Origin: Austropuccinia psidii
Taxonomy: Eukaryota; Basidiomycota; Pucciniomycetes; Pucciniales; Sphaerophragmiaceae
Length of the DNA: 64,000 bases
Direction of reading: 5' to 3'
Assembly: GCA_023105745.1 (NCBI GenBank)
Contig: JALGQZ010000012.1
Coordinates: 46,838,535 to 46,902,534, forward strand
Shown: positions 11,000 through 22,358 of the stretch, in pieces
How the letters are laid out: every line of letters begins with the position of its first letter
How positions within the stretch are numbered: the first letter of the stretch is position 1
The notes under the pieces: model-generated
What the model saw: the letters and a program-made list of their open reading frames with translations, nothing else
Told to the model about the DNA's origin: nothing
The model's database searches: none
Made by a program: the position numbers and the translations under genes

Positions 11000-12087
11000 T
11001 TGTGTCTGGTGTAGTGCAGCACCTAGTCCTTCTCCAAAAGCATCAATTTAAAGCTTCAAAGGTAGTTTCCAAGCTGGCATTAGAAGAAATGGGGCATTGT
11101 GGGGGAATTTTCCAATTCCTCATATGCTTTGGCCCTTTCCTCAGTCATTTCATAGACTTTTTGTTGGTTACAGAGCTTATACAAGGATTTGGAAATTCTT
11201 GAAAAGTCTTTTATATGCTGTCTGTAATAACCATAAAGTCATAGAAATGATTGCATTTCTTTTTTGGTTTGGGAAATTTGTTTTGATAGTACTTCTGCTA
11301 CTTTATTTGTGTATATTCCAAAACTTAGTCCAGATACAACATGTCCCAGTGCTTTTGGTTCACTATATACAAAATGAAATTTTTTCAAGGGAATTTTCAT
11401 ATTTACTTGCACTATCTTTTGTAAGAATCATTCTAGTCTTCTCAAGTGTTTTTCCCAGGTTTCTGAGCAAACTATTATATAATCAATGTAAATAATTAAC
11501 CATCCTTCTGACAATTCTTCAGGAAATATGGTATTCATCATCCTTTGAAAGTGGAAAGGTTCCTTTTTCATACCAAATGGCATTATTAAATATTCATATA
11601 TTCCAAAGTGGACTATTATCCTCAGTTTTTCCTTGGAATTGTCTGTCAAGAAATTTTGGTTAAAACCCTTCAGAGAATCCATGGCTGTAATGAACTTAGC
11701 CTGTGACAATTGTGTGAATGTCTCATAGATTCTGGGTATTGGATATCTGTCAGGGATAGTATAGGTACTTAAAGCTTGAAATTCCCCTACCATTCTTTAT
11801 TTTCCATTGTTCCAAGTTATAACAACAGGTGTAGTGACTTCTAACTGTTCATTATGCCCTACTTTACTTTACACCCCAAGGTCCATTAATTCCTGAATGT
11901 GTACCTTTAAGGCTTTTGTAGCTCTTGGCCTAGCTGGGTAGGCTGGTCTTCTTAACATTGGTGGATAAGGTTTTCCCACATTAATAATGATTTTGACCTC
12001 ATTTCCAATTATAGAACCTAGTGGCTCTTTGGCAGTTGCAAAGGCACTTTTGTATTTAAATAAGAGATCAATCAATCTTTCTTCCAT
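11000..12087 (-). pseudogene. Decayed Ty3/Gypsy reverse transcriptase
   Basis: Minus-strand RT remnant. The pre-RT segment (12087-11869, AYPARPRATKALKVHIQELMDLG) and RT core (11793-11428) are in the same frame across two stops. The core has DRYPIPRI, the DSLKGFNQN segment, GIYEYLIMPFGM, and a catalytic box reading YIDY instead of YIDD, so an essential aspartate is lost. Reading on toward 11000, the connection region ([28 protein letters not shown]) and the beginning of RNase H are still recognisable. The rest of RNase H and integrase are gone, replaced by LTR B. The protein style matches Gypsy elements I associate with rust fungi. Confidence 0.85.
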
Positions 12088-12595
12088 TTTCTCTGTTAAC
12101 TCTTGACTTGATTCTGCCTTTATAAGTTGTTCACTTATGAATGAATGTCCTTTTGGGATTGTCTCTTGATTTTTATAACAGTAATTTGTTTTTTATTGTT
12201 TAAAAAACCAAATTTCTGTCTTTTATGGTCTCCTATGGTAAAATATCTGTCTTTCTCATCAGAGTTATCTGTACCATAAATTGACAAGTAATAATTTCCT
12301 AGTATGAAATGGTTACTAGTACAGCTTCCCATTATTACAAACTCTACTTTCACTTTTATAGATTGGGAAGGGTGAGGAAAAATTAGTGTCAAGTCAATTA
12401 TTCCAAGGGGCTTCATGCTTTCACTTGCACTACTAGATTTAACACCCTGTATTGATATAACCTTTTCTTCCCAATCTGGTATATTTTTTTTAAATAACTC
12501 TTACCAACACAGGTGCAGTATGCTCCTGTGTCCAAGCTTACTTTTGCATCTTTTTTTTCAGCCATGAAAATGCTTATACTTTACTTTCCAGCTAT
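12088..12595 (-). pseudogene. Decayed retropepsin region of the same Gypsy element
   Basis: Between RT and gag. The active-site segment KVSLDTGAYCTCVG is readable with Asp-Thr-Gly at 12532-12524. A second conserved strand (CTSNHFILGNYYLSIYGTD) is in another frame at 12416-12135, so at least one frameshift separates them. Order gag-protease-RT on the minus strand is the normal Gypsy order. Confidence 0.7.
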
Positions 12596-14050
12596 ATATC
12601 CCATTCCTTTTTAAGGTATGGCTCTATGCAGTTTGGCATTTTGTATGTTTGTGAGGCTTGTATTGGATATTCCAACTTGGGGTAAGTTTGAATTTACATC
12701 TAGTACTTCATATATTAAATGAATATTATTAATGTGTGCCTTAATTGTATTGACTTCCTCACTTTCAGAAGCTTCTGACTCTTCAGCCTCTTTTTCAGAA
12801 TCAGATTTATCTTGTTTATAATCATTGTCTTCTGTTTCCACAATTTCACTAATTTTTCCCTTTTTAGGCAATTATTGTATAACTGTCCAATACCACCAAA
12901 TTTATGGAATTTTCTTTGCTCATTAGTGTTGGTTGTACTTGGTTTGAAAGGTTCTCTTGGTTTATCTTTTTTAGTAAATGGTTCATTTGGACTTTTCATA
13001 TCCAATTTTTTCCATGTTCTGCCAATTGTTGTTCTTTTCACTATGTTTCTAGTGCATTGATGTATGACTCTGTGGAACATGGCTCTATGCACCTGCTTCT
13101 CAGGGCATGGTCCAGCTCTCCTCCAAATTTTTTGACTATCTTCATATGCACCATTTTCTGTTACATTTCTGGATACAGTACATTTAATCTTTCAGCTTGT
13201 TTTAAGAACCAACTCAAACACTTATCCTCATCTGGGTCAAAGAAGAAATTTTAAAATGAATTTTCTATTTTGTAACTCCTGGCATCATTTTCCAACTTGG
13301 TTATTATCTACCTTTTCCACCAAGGCTAGGTATATCTGCCATTTGTTTGTCTTATGCAATGATACCATCTTTTTGCATATTTTTCAAATAATGAATGTAG
13401 CCTTGCAGTGACTAATTCATCTGGTATGGAAAAATCCTCTTGTAAAATATAAATTGTTTCAATAAATGACATTTGTCCATATTCACCTTCACCTATAAAT
13501 GTTGGCCATTCTTTTAATTGAGGTGCTTCCTTCATTAAGACTTGGTTATTGTCTTGATGGCTCAAGTCTGTTATGAACGGATTTTTTATACCCTCTTTTT
13601 GCTCAACAGGACTTCTTATTGGAGAACATGGGGTTGATAACTTGGGCATATTTAAGTTAGCCTCATTTATTTTATCCATTTTCTCACTGATAAGTCTTCC
13701 TTTACTTTTAATGTCATATTTAATATTCATTATTGCTTGATCATTATTTCCTACATTGCCTAGAGGTAATTTTCAATGTGATGAAGTCTTTTCTTCAAAT
13801 GTTTCAACAGAAATACTTAATGTGTTCAATTTTTCTGTCATATTGTCAATACTCACTTCAAAATTGATTTTCAAAGTCATTTATTTGATATCTCCTATGT
13901 ATTTAGAAAATTCCTGTTGTCCTTGCATCAGTTTCTGAGTATTTTCAATTAAGAGTTTTGGTTTATTTATTTTCAACCATAAATTTAATGTTTTTCATTT
14001 CTTTTTCATTTTGTACAAGAATTTGTGTTAAAGATAATAAGCTACTGTTT
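12596..14050 (-). pseudogene. Decayed gag of the same Gypsy element
   Basis: The capsid-like segment at 13730-13326 carries EWPTFIGEGEY and a domain ending KRWYHCIRQTNG, typical of fungal Gypsy gag. The nucleocapsid region (13092-12715) keeps the outline of a zinc knuckle (FHKFGGIGQLYNNC), but two cysteines and the histidine are changed. An acidic tail follows. Frames change several times, so it is dead. Reading farther right toward 14050 there is a coiled-coil-like, stop-ridden N-terminal part. Confidence 0.75.
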
Positions 14051-14075
14051 ATAGCTTTCCTGACAATCCCAGGAG

Positions 14076-14912
14076 ATTATGGAGCAGCATCAAGAAGGGT
14101 GGAAGATTTGGATTGGAAGCTCCTGTTGATAAACCCCCCACGTCTGGTCACTCCAATTGTGAGCTGATTGGTCATAAAACTGATGTGTTACTGACTTCTA
14201 TGGTTTCTTTTCTTCTTCTTCAGTGACTGGCTCCAGGATGAGAGGTGTCCAACAATGGAATAATACCAGCAGTTCCTGGGCCAACATTGGAGGATCCATT
14301 CACCCCCAAGGAAATCCCATTGGAGTGGCCCCAGAGGTTCCCATTTTGGTCACCAGAAAAGATGGGAAACTTGGAAAATCAAAGAGAAATTTGGTGGTTC
14401 AAGATGAAATTGATACTGATGCTGAAGGTAGTGATGAGCTTTATGGAGAAGAGCTTGAAATGACTACCCCAATCCAGAAAAGAAGAATCCAATCCCCTTC
14501 ACAATACCCAGTCCAAGCCAATACCACCAATCATGAAGTGATCAGGTCCCCCCAACCACCTCAACTTTCAATTAGATCCCCAACCAGGCCATCCACACTT
14601 GCCTCTACCTCTACCAGTATCCAACCACCTGTGGCCAGAACTTCCAGAGAACCAATGTCTACAGAACCTGAATCAATCTTTGAAACCTGTCACCGCTGGA
14701 ATATAACTGGAAACTTCACTGATCAGAAAAAGGTGAACAAGAAGGTGGTCACATCCTTATTTGCTGAAGTTGATGCTTTGACTGAGGTGTTTGTTGATAA
14801 GGCTATGAATAGTGCTATTCCAGGGGAGCCCACTATTGCTTTGGCCAAGGAGGCAGTTGCTTATGAAGATGCAATGATTGTTAAGCTTAGAGAAGCCTTG
14901 AAGAGATTTTGA
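14076..14912 (+). CDS. Two-exon gene fragment, probably element-encoded
   Basis: Exon 14076-14158 and exon 14224-14912 join across a 65-nt intron (GTGAGC ... TTCTTCTTCTTCAG) into one open frame reading ...DKPPTSGHSN-LTGSRMRG... to the TGA at 14910. The exon itself begins after a candidate 3' splice site (CTGACAATCCCAG), so the true start is missing upstream, where decayed gag begins. The product is about 255 aa, rich in Pro/Ser/Thr (about residues 110-175), with an acidic stretch (DEIDTDAEGSDELYGEELE) and a helical C-terminus ending VKLREALKRF. From memory, similar proteins are abundant in rust transposon annotations. Function unknown. It could be the 5' exons of a longer transposon gene cut off here. 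Confidence 0.55.
14159..14223 (+). other. Predicted 65-nt spliceosomal intron
   Basis: 5' site GTGAGC, CTGAC branch-like site at about 14190, pyrimidine-rich TTTCTTTTCTTCTTCTTCAG 3' site. Removal keeps the reading frame open on both sides. Confidence 0.6.
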
Positions 14913-15040
14913 TGAGGATTATCTGTAGCTGGTCTTTACCATTACTAGTGTTTTGCTCTTTGATTATTGAATGAATTGACTCCCCAAACATGATATGGGA
15001 TTGATGACTACTGCTTTTGAAACAAGAAATAAAAATAAAT

Positions 15041-15622
15041 CATACAAGTAAAAGAAAATGAAATGAATTAAAAATAAAGAAAGAATTGAGAGAAAAAGAG
15101 AGTAAAGAAAACTTCTGAGGATTGATCTTCTTGTGATGAGCTGCATGATTTTGGCCATAATTCTCCTGAAAAGATAAAAACAAACATTTGATGCTCACAG
15201 AGTGGCCAAGGTGTTGCTTTACAAGAAGTAGAACCCTCAGAGATGCATACCAGGAAATGGAACTTACTTTCATAACTTCCACTCCCCACTAAGCATCATG
15301 ACAGAATAGAAAACTTTGCCATAAATTAATTTGAGTTAAAGAAAGTCTTGAATAATATTGAATGGCTTAACTTGAAATAATAATTGTGAAAGAAAGAAAA
15401 AGAATAAAAAGGAAAGAGGGAATTTGGCCATATCTTGATGAAAGGTCCAAATTTGGGGGTATTGATGTTGCAAGGCCTTCTAAACCTGTCCAAAGAAATT
15501 GACAAGTGCTCACAAAGTGGCCAAGGTGATGCTTACAACATATTTGGGTAGAATACCCCCTCAAAGGTGCATGCCAGTAGAGGAACTTACTCTCATAAAC
15601 TCCAATCCCCATCAAGCACCAT
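15041..15622 (-). repeat. Two diverged copies of an LTR-like segment (family C)
   Basis: Segments at about 15160-15300 and 15480-15620 share 'gtgctcacaaagtggccaag' and several further blocks, each followed (minus strand) by a purine-poor stretch. They begin right after the chromodomain stop on the minus strand, where the 3' LTR of that element would sit. I could not fix LTR ends. Confidence 0.5.
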
Positions 15623-15625
15623 AAT

Positions 15626-16642
15626 TCAAACTCTTGAGGCATTTGGGCCAGGCTTGTCTGGATACAAAGTGTGAGCAGCCTTGAAAAGGTCTTGGGAGTT
15701 CTTAGGGTTGGAAGCTGGCTTCCAAGTTGCTCTTTCTGGGTCTTCATTGAATCCTTTCCACTCCACTAGATACCATAATGTACCTCTCTTGAGTTTTGAG
15801 TCCAGAACCTGAGCCACTTCCCATTCTTCTTGCTCTTCCACTATTACTGGTGGTGGTGGCAATTGATTTCAATTTGGGATAGCTGATTGATTCACTGGTT
15901 CTAACAAAGACACATGGAAGACAGGGTGAAGTTACTTCCATTTTTGAGGCAACTTGAGGTGATATGCATGGCTGCCAATCTTCTTGAGAACTTCAAAGGG
16001 TCCCAACCATCTTTCTGAAAGTTTCTTAGTGGGTCTTGCTGTCTTGATGTTCTTGGAAGCTAGCCATACTTTGTCCCCAGGTTGGAAATCAGGTGTAATT
16101 GCTCTATTTCTATCTGCATACTTCTTAAAACACTTTATTTCTGACTCTAATTCTTCTTTTAGAACTTGCTGTACTGATTAGATTTTTGTTGATAACTTTC
16201 CAGCAGGTGTATCTTGAGAAATGTGAATTGAGTCAAAGCTGGCATTTCTTCCATAAATGGTGAAAAATGGTGACTGTTTTGTTGATGAATGTTCTGCATT
16301 ATTATAGGCAAATTCAGCCAGAGGGAGCCAGGTGTGCCAGTCATCTTGATGGTAACTGACATACATCCAAAGATACTGTTCTAGAATGGGATTTACCCTC
16401 TCTGCCTATCCATCTGTTTCAGGGTGAAAGGCAGTTGAAAGATCTCTTGATATCATGAGCTGCTGACACAATTGAGTCCAAAATAATGAAACAAATAATG
16501 AACCTCTATCACTAACAATACTAATTGGAAGACCATTTTTGGAAAATACATTACTAATAAAGAGTTGAGCTAAGTCCAAAGTAGTGACTGTTGAATAAGT
16601 TGGAATAAATATTGCCATTTTTGAGAATCTGTCTACAACTAC
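15626..16642 (-). pseudogene. Chromodomain-Gypsy integrase C-terminal half
   Basis: A single minus-strand frame interrupted by four stops. It begins VVDRFSKMAIFIPTYS (integrase core after the first catalytic Asp), then VSDRGSLF (second Asp), HPETDG-stop-AERVN (region of the catalytic Glu; Gln CAG changed to TAG), AFYNN-type core end, a GPF module (RWLGPFEVLKKIG), and a chromodomain (EWEVAQVLDSKL ... WYLVEWKGFNEDPERATWKPASN) near the end. Chromodomains of such elements bind modified histone tails and direct integration to heterochromatin (family knowledge). Cut at 16642 by the LTR at 16643. The 5' half of what is probably the same element lies at 27771-29994. Confidence 0.88.
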
Positions 16643-18838
16643 TGTGGGAACTCCTCTGTGTGTGGGATAAAATGAGGCAGTACCTGGAAGGGGAAATTAC
16701 AAGAAAACAGTTTTGAATTGCTGTTTGAGACTTGTAACCCTTGCTCTGCTTGTGTGCTAGAATAATCTAGACTGCCCTTCCTAATATGCTAAGTTATCTT
16801 TAATGAGTTCACCAAATCAACTTTATTATTGATAGTGGCTTGATCAGAAAATATTTTACTCAACAATCTCTAATCAGACTTTGCTCTACTTAAAACAATG
16901 GTTAGTTAAAACCTTAATAAATAAATACTTTTTAAAACTTCCAGAAAATCTGGTTGGATTACACCAAAATAATTTTACAAAAGATAATAAATTAAATAAA
17001 TAAAAAAAAGAATAAGACACTTCTTACTATTAAACAATCCAAAAAAAACCCTTATATATATATATTTTGTGTTTTTTAAGTGAAATAGTACAGACAGTTA
17101 CAATATAAGAGAGAAATAAATAGCACGTGATATCACTTATAACAGAATATGATTCTTAAGGGAAAAACAACTTGAAATATATTCAGGTAAAATAAGTTAA
17201 ATTGACTGGGTGTTGAGCTATATATATAACCTAAAAAAAATCAACTACTATAGTATAATATGTGATATGTTTGTGAGATTATAAAAAAAATAATAAATTT
17301 ATAGCTTATTATTTAAACAAACTCTTTGGTCTCATACAATGGTAAGCTGTTGGTTTTGAACTATATAATGGTAGAATAGGAGTAGTATGAATTTAATGTA
17401 AAATTATTAATTTGGTGATAGTTCAGGACTGAAAGAAATATATTTCCAGTACAATGTGAAAATTGTTACTTATAACTTCTGAATGGATAGGTGATTAATG
17501 TGAATAGGAATGTGAAAATGTTGTTGTTTATGTTGAATAATTTAGTTGAGGTTGTTTATGAGTTTTATTTTAGTTTTCTATGTATCTTGATGAAATTGAA
17601 TTAATTTAAGGGGTCCTACTTTAGCTTAAAAGTAGTAAAATTACTTTGAAAAATTCAGGTTTTATTTTAAAATCTGAGAAAACTACTTTAAAGTGATGGT
17701 TTTATTTTAAAACTCTCTAAAAATTACTTTTAAGGTTTAATCACTAAACTCCAGAGATTCCTTACTCTTGAGCTTCAAGTGTTAAGATCCTAATTATTAT
17801 GATTACTAGTCTGCCTGCTAGTGAGGGATGAATTAAAATCTTTTCACACTATTGGTTCTCTTGATCTATGTTAAAAACAAACCTCAATTACTAAGCTTAA
17901 TTTATCAAACAATTTTCTAATTTAACCTCTTAGATAAGGTATTTGGAAAAAATAAGTAGAAGTTACAATTTCCAGATGGGAAAAGGTCTGGAGAGGAAAA
18001 AAGTTTGACTATTTATATTCTTTAGGGGGAATACGGTTAGGGTTTAGGGTTTTCACAAACTGTTTCATGCATATGCATATGAATACTAGCTCTTCTTCAA
18101 TTTCCCCTAGATTACTAAGCATTGTATAAACCCATAGCTAATTTAATACCACCAAGATAAGGTTTTATACCTTCACTCCACTCATCACTCTTGTCACCCT
18201 CTACACTATACAACCTTAATTAAATTTTTTCTTCCTAATAATAATCAGCACTACTAATCAACTCAATAATTTACACCATTAAATTTTAAAGCAATTCCCT
18301 TCCACTATCATCATCTCAATGGAATACCTAAAATAATCCACACTACTACTATTCTATATTGAAAAAGAGAATGACATCAAAATAAAATAAATATAAGTTC
18401 ACTAACTCAGAATAATAATATTTCTTTTAAATTTAAATAGAGCTCATCTCAATACTCTTCTTAACAAAAGCAACTTAATAAGGCTTCCTCAAAATATTTT
18501 GAATTAAAAACAACCACAACTGCACAATTTCCACCAATAAGGGAAATTAATTCCCATGTAATACTACAATAATACAGCTCTCATAATTTATATCATTATT
18601 TCTTTTTTTGTTGAAAAATTTACACAAAATGAGAATCCAAAAATTAAATAAGGGATTTTTCTTTTCTTGAATTCAAATATTCAGTAAATCAGTAGAATAC
18701 TGACTTGACTTGTTTTGTTTTGGTTTTTTTTATAGAATATGAGTTTTTAAGGTTACACAATCAGGTTCTTTGGATTATGATGTTGATTTCTTTTTTTTAT
18801 ATTGGTCCATTAAGCTAAACTGGTATAGGTATACCACA
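16643..18838 (-). mobile_element. Family A LTR, minus orientation (2196 bp)
   Basis: Left end TGTGGGAACTCC and right end GGTATACCACA are the inverted LTR termini. Immediately right is a minus-strand polypurine tract, so this is the 3' LTR of a minus-strand element. The inner end text (AATTTCCCCTTCCAGGTACTGCC on the minus strand) matches the LTR at 8187-10176. A TATA-like TATTTATA at 18010-18017 sits at the expected place. An isolated 'ggttagggtttaggg' at 18034-18048 is within U5-side sequence and is probably chance telomere similarity. Confidence 0.82.
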
Positions 18839-18853
18839 TCCCCCTCTCCATTT
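18839..18853 (-). promoter_or_regulatory. 3' polypurine tract of the minus-strand giant-type copy
   Basis: Minus strand AAATGGAGAGGGGGA, preceded by the conserved AATGCTGGGGACCGCATT context also found before the tracts at 8172 and 54176. It abuts the LTR at 18838. Confidence 0.8.
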
Positions 18854-19285
18854 AATGCGGTCCCCAGCATTTCCAGTGATGCTTAAGGGACAAATCCCTT
18901 TCTTTGCTACTTTTCTTCCTTCATCCACACCTTCCTCCTTCCAAAATGACAACACAAAAAAAATCCTGTAATATTTAATTGAACTCCCATGAAACATTTT
19001 ATTTTTGCTCTTTATATTGATTTTGAATCTCCATTTTGTCTTCATTAAGGTATCAATCTTGAATTTTTATTTTTATTTATTAATGTTTTTTATGTATATT
19101 TTTTTTCCTGAGTGATGAGGGATACATTACCTCTCCATTCAATAAAAAAAATACTTTTACATAATGATTTTTTTTTTACTTTTTATTCAAAAAATATGTG
19201 TATAAAAGAATACCTGTATGAAATTTAATAATGAAATTTTCTCAACTAACTACACAAACAAAGACCCAAGATTAAAATTAATTGA

Positions 19286-19409
19286 AGGGCCAATTTCCCC
19301 CAAAAACTTAAAATCATAAGGAGTGGTGAAAAGAAATAAGTGCCACCCCTTATTTTTTATAATAATATCATTATTACTCCTTGAGGGACAATTTCCCTCT
19401 CCATTTGAT
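19286..19409 (-). other. Hairpin motif and internal polypurine-like tract
   Basis: Minus strand: AAATGGAGAGGG at 19409-19396, then GGGGTGGCACTTATTTC ... CACCACTCC at 19352-19330, then GTTTTTGGGGGAAA. Same composite as near 3771 and 41931 in the plus copies. A second tract-like AATGGAGAGG lies at 19140-19129. Confidence 0.5.
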
Positions 19410-19483
19410 TTTTTTTAACTACTCATTATTCTTCACTGATAAAATAATCTCCCAAGACTCTCCATAAGAGAAAGAACATATTG

Positions 19484-19656
19484 GTACAGTTTAAGGCCTT
19501 ATTGAGGACCTTGAATTTAGTCCTGAGACTATTATTAAGATGAAATATATTGATGAGGCAGTTTAAAGTCATACTCAGGACCTTGGCTTTAGTCCTCAGA
19601 CTGAAATTAGTATAAATTATGTATATTTAGGCAGTTTAAGGTCATACTCAGGACCT
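19484..19656 (-). repeat. Three pseudoknot-type motifs on the minus strand
   Basis: Minus-strand units end to end at about 19649-19620, 19590-19556 and 19513-19484: AAAGGTC/GACCTT, AAGGTC/GACTTT and AAGGTC/GGCCTT stems followed by TTAAACTG. Stem 1 is 6 bp and the TAAAC linker is kept. Loop-tail pairing is only about 3 bp here, so these are weaker members. Confidence 0.55.
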
Positions 19657-19699
19657 TTATGTACTAGTTTTTTTTAATTTATATCTCAATCTATATACT

Positions 19700-20560
19700 A
19701 GTAAATCTCAGTATATCCTTTGGACATATTCCTATTATGTGAGTATGTCTTAGCCAATCAACTCAAAATTTAACATAAGATCACAGCCAACATAATATAC
19801 AGGACCATAAAAATTAAATAAATCAAAAGATAAAATACTACAAATAATAAAATACCAATAGAGATAACAAAAATAATTATAAAATATATGTGAAATAAAG
19901 ATATATCTAAAAGAAACGGGATTAATGCATCCCTTATTTATATATTTTTATCATGTTTTTTTTTTATTTTTTTGTTAAGTATACTCATTGATACTAAATT
20001 TATTACTTGTAAATATTCATCTTATATAAATATTCCTCAGCAAATTAATCTTAGATTTTGGATTAAGATCAAAAACATAAAAAGAAATTAATAATAATAA
20101 TAATAAACAAAAATAACAAGGAAATAATTATAATAAAAAAAAAGTGAATTAATTAGCGAATTCCTCCATAGTACAAGTATCCTCTGTTTTTAAAATCAAC
20201 TTTTCTCTATTTGATAATATTATTATTTTACTTAAAGTTTCAATTGTTTTTTTTAAGTTTTTTTATATAAATTATTATTATTATTTTCTAATATGAACAT
20301 ATATCTTTTTTTACTCTTATCTTATTAATTTTTTATTATTTCATCTATAATATAAGTAAGGACTGATAATTACTGCACTAGTAGCACAGTAGGTCTCTTT
20401 TTTTTTGTCATTTCATTTATATATAAACTTTCTTTTAATTTATATCTATATGTTATGTTCTTTTATATATATATATATATATTAATTATTATTTATTTTA
20501 TATTTTTTTTATAATTTTATAATTATATATATATATATATATTTAAGTTATATGGGTACT
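19700..20560. other. AT-rich, low-complexity stretch
   Basis: Long T runs and (TA)n tracts (20466-20482, 20526-20542). I see no gene. A degenerate relative of the hairpins below may lie at about 20368-20400 (ACTGCACTAGTAGCACAGTAGG then TCTCTTTT). Confidence 0.4.
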
Positions 20561-20570
20561 GTAAAACAAA

Positions 20571-20618
20571 GAAAAGCTGCTCAGCATTGCTGCGCTACTG
20601 CAGCAGCTGTCTCTTTTC
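20571..20618 (+). other. Conserved hairpin, copy 1
   Basis: GAAAAG pairs with CTTTTC around a 27-nt core (20580-20606) that holds TGCTGC-GCTACT-GCAGCA, a 6-bp stem with hexaloop. The core is identical in the next copy. Confidence 0.55.
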
Positions 20619-20708
20619 ATCATTGCGTGCAGATTTTATTATCATTATATTTGTATTTTTTTTTTTTTTTTTTAAATAACTTTACAAATGTATATTGATA
20701 TCATTGAC

Positions 20709-20760
20709 GAAAAGAGAGTGGCTCAGCATTGCTGCGCTACTGCAGCAGTTGTCTCTTTTC
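20709..20760 (+). other. Conserved hairpin, copy 2
   Basis: Outer stem GAAAAGAGA (20709-20717) / TCTCTTTTC (20752-20760), 9 perfect pairs, enclosing the same 27-nt core (20722-20748) with the TGCTGC/GCAGCA inner stem. Confidence 0.6.
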
Positions 20761-20965
20761 AGTATCACATGCTGATTTTATTATTATTTTTTTTATTTTT
20801 ATTTGATTGGTAAGTTTTTTATTTTATTATTATTATTTATTTATTTATTTTTAAAAAAAAAGAAAATTATTTGACTATTATATAAAAAAAACTAACTAAT
20901 ATATATTTGTTTTAGTTACATAAATTTAAAAATTTATATCTATTAGTTTATCTTGATACCATCAA

Positions 20966-21019
20966 CAAAAAACGAGTGACTCAGCATTTGCTGCGCTACT
21001 GCAGCAGTCATCTCTTTTC
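20966..21019 (+). other. Conserved hairpin, copy 3
   Basis: Same core with one inserted T (20980-21007) and the TCTCTTTTCA right arm. The left arm (AAAACGAG) pairs less well. More degenerate relatives may follow at about 21215-21240 and 21458-21480. Confidence 0.5.
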
Positions 21020-22226
21020 AGCATCCCGTACAGGTCAGTTCGCTCAAATATATTGATTTATTTTATTTTATTTTTGTTTTTCTTTTTTTTTTAAAAAAAA
21101 CCTATTCAAAGACTTAATAATAAAAAAAACTAATCAGAATGTTTCTTTTTTTTTACATATTTGACCATCATTTCATTTCAAGGCAAAACTAAGATAAAAG
21201 GGATTGTCGTGGCAAATAACTGCGTCGCTGTAGAATTTCTTTGCATTCTAAGGTCACACGGTTTTTTTTATATACTATTTTTTCATTATTTTGGTAAGTT
21301 CGTTTTGTGCTATATTCTTTTTTTTTTACTGCTATTATTTAAATACTTGACATATATAAAACTAATTTATAATGATCTTTTTTTTATTATTTTTTTTTAA
21401 TAATTCCATTGTAACAGAATAGATAAAAAAAATAAAAAAAAGAATTTAATTGATAATTGCTTTGCTACTGTAGCATTTCTGCACTTCTGTACTTGTATTT
21501 TCTGTTTCTTCCATTAATTTTTAGTTTTATATTATATATACTTTCATTTATTTATATTTTTTTTTACAATTGGTGACATTTTAGATAAAAGGAGTTGAAA
21601 AATTGGTGGCTGATAATCCATGGGTACACAGACGTCACAAATTCTCAATCCCCTTTTCTGCCATCTGTGGCTTGCTTTTACAGGTAATGTACAGTTTTTT
21701 TTATTATTTATTCATTTAATTTTTTATCGTAGTTCTCTGCTATCTCCTTCTCAATGCCGATCAGCAATCTTCAACGCCACTGATGTATGCTAGTGAGTGC
21801 TTTTCTCTCATTTTATTTTATTTTTACTTTTTTTTTTGAATTCTAATTAATATTTTATATTTTCTTCATTTATCTAGATGATGTAATTTCAACCCGGCAT
21901 CAGTAACCTCAGCACCACCTAAATGTTTAATTCCTACTCCCAACAGCACCACCAACTTTTGAATTTTGGGGTGAGTTATTTTTTTTTCTTAATTTCCATC
22001 GCTTGATGACCCCTGTTTTTTTTAGTTGAATTTGTTTAATTAACTCAAGTTTTTTTTTACATGTTGCGATAAGAAATTCAAATTACAATTAATTTCTTGA
22101 ATCGTATGCCGGAGCTAAAAAAATATGGGGTGAGCTATTTTTTTTATTGCTTGTATTATGCTAACCCTTTTTTCTTTTAATTAGCTATAATTGTCTGATA
22201 TTGATGCAAGTTAAGGTAGGTAGGGC

Positions 22227-22234
22227 TATAAATA
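22227..22234 (+). promoter_or_regulatory. TATA box
   Basis: TATAAATA in the context GTAGGGC-TATAAATA-GTTG, 125 nt upstream of the ATG of the candidate gene at 22359. Spacing fits an RNA polymerase II promoter. Confidence 0.5.
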
Positions 22235-22358
22235 GTTGATTGTTCTTTCAACTGTCCCATTACCATCTCTTCTTCTGTTGTCATTCTATCCCAGAACTTT
22301 TGTAGTTTGCTTTTTTTTTAAAAAAATTATTATTTTATTATTATTGAACAAAACTACC

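Noticed and set aside
10906..11495. Plus-strand ORFs as genes
   Set aside because: They are antisense to LTR B and the decayed reverse transcriptase.
18030..18050. Interstitial telomere repeat
   Set aside because: Only about two and a half imperfect TTAGGG-like units inside an LTR; no array.
20466..20542. (TA)n tracts as origin or centromere element
   Set aside because: Short microsatellites common throughout this AT-rich DNA; no further support.
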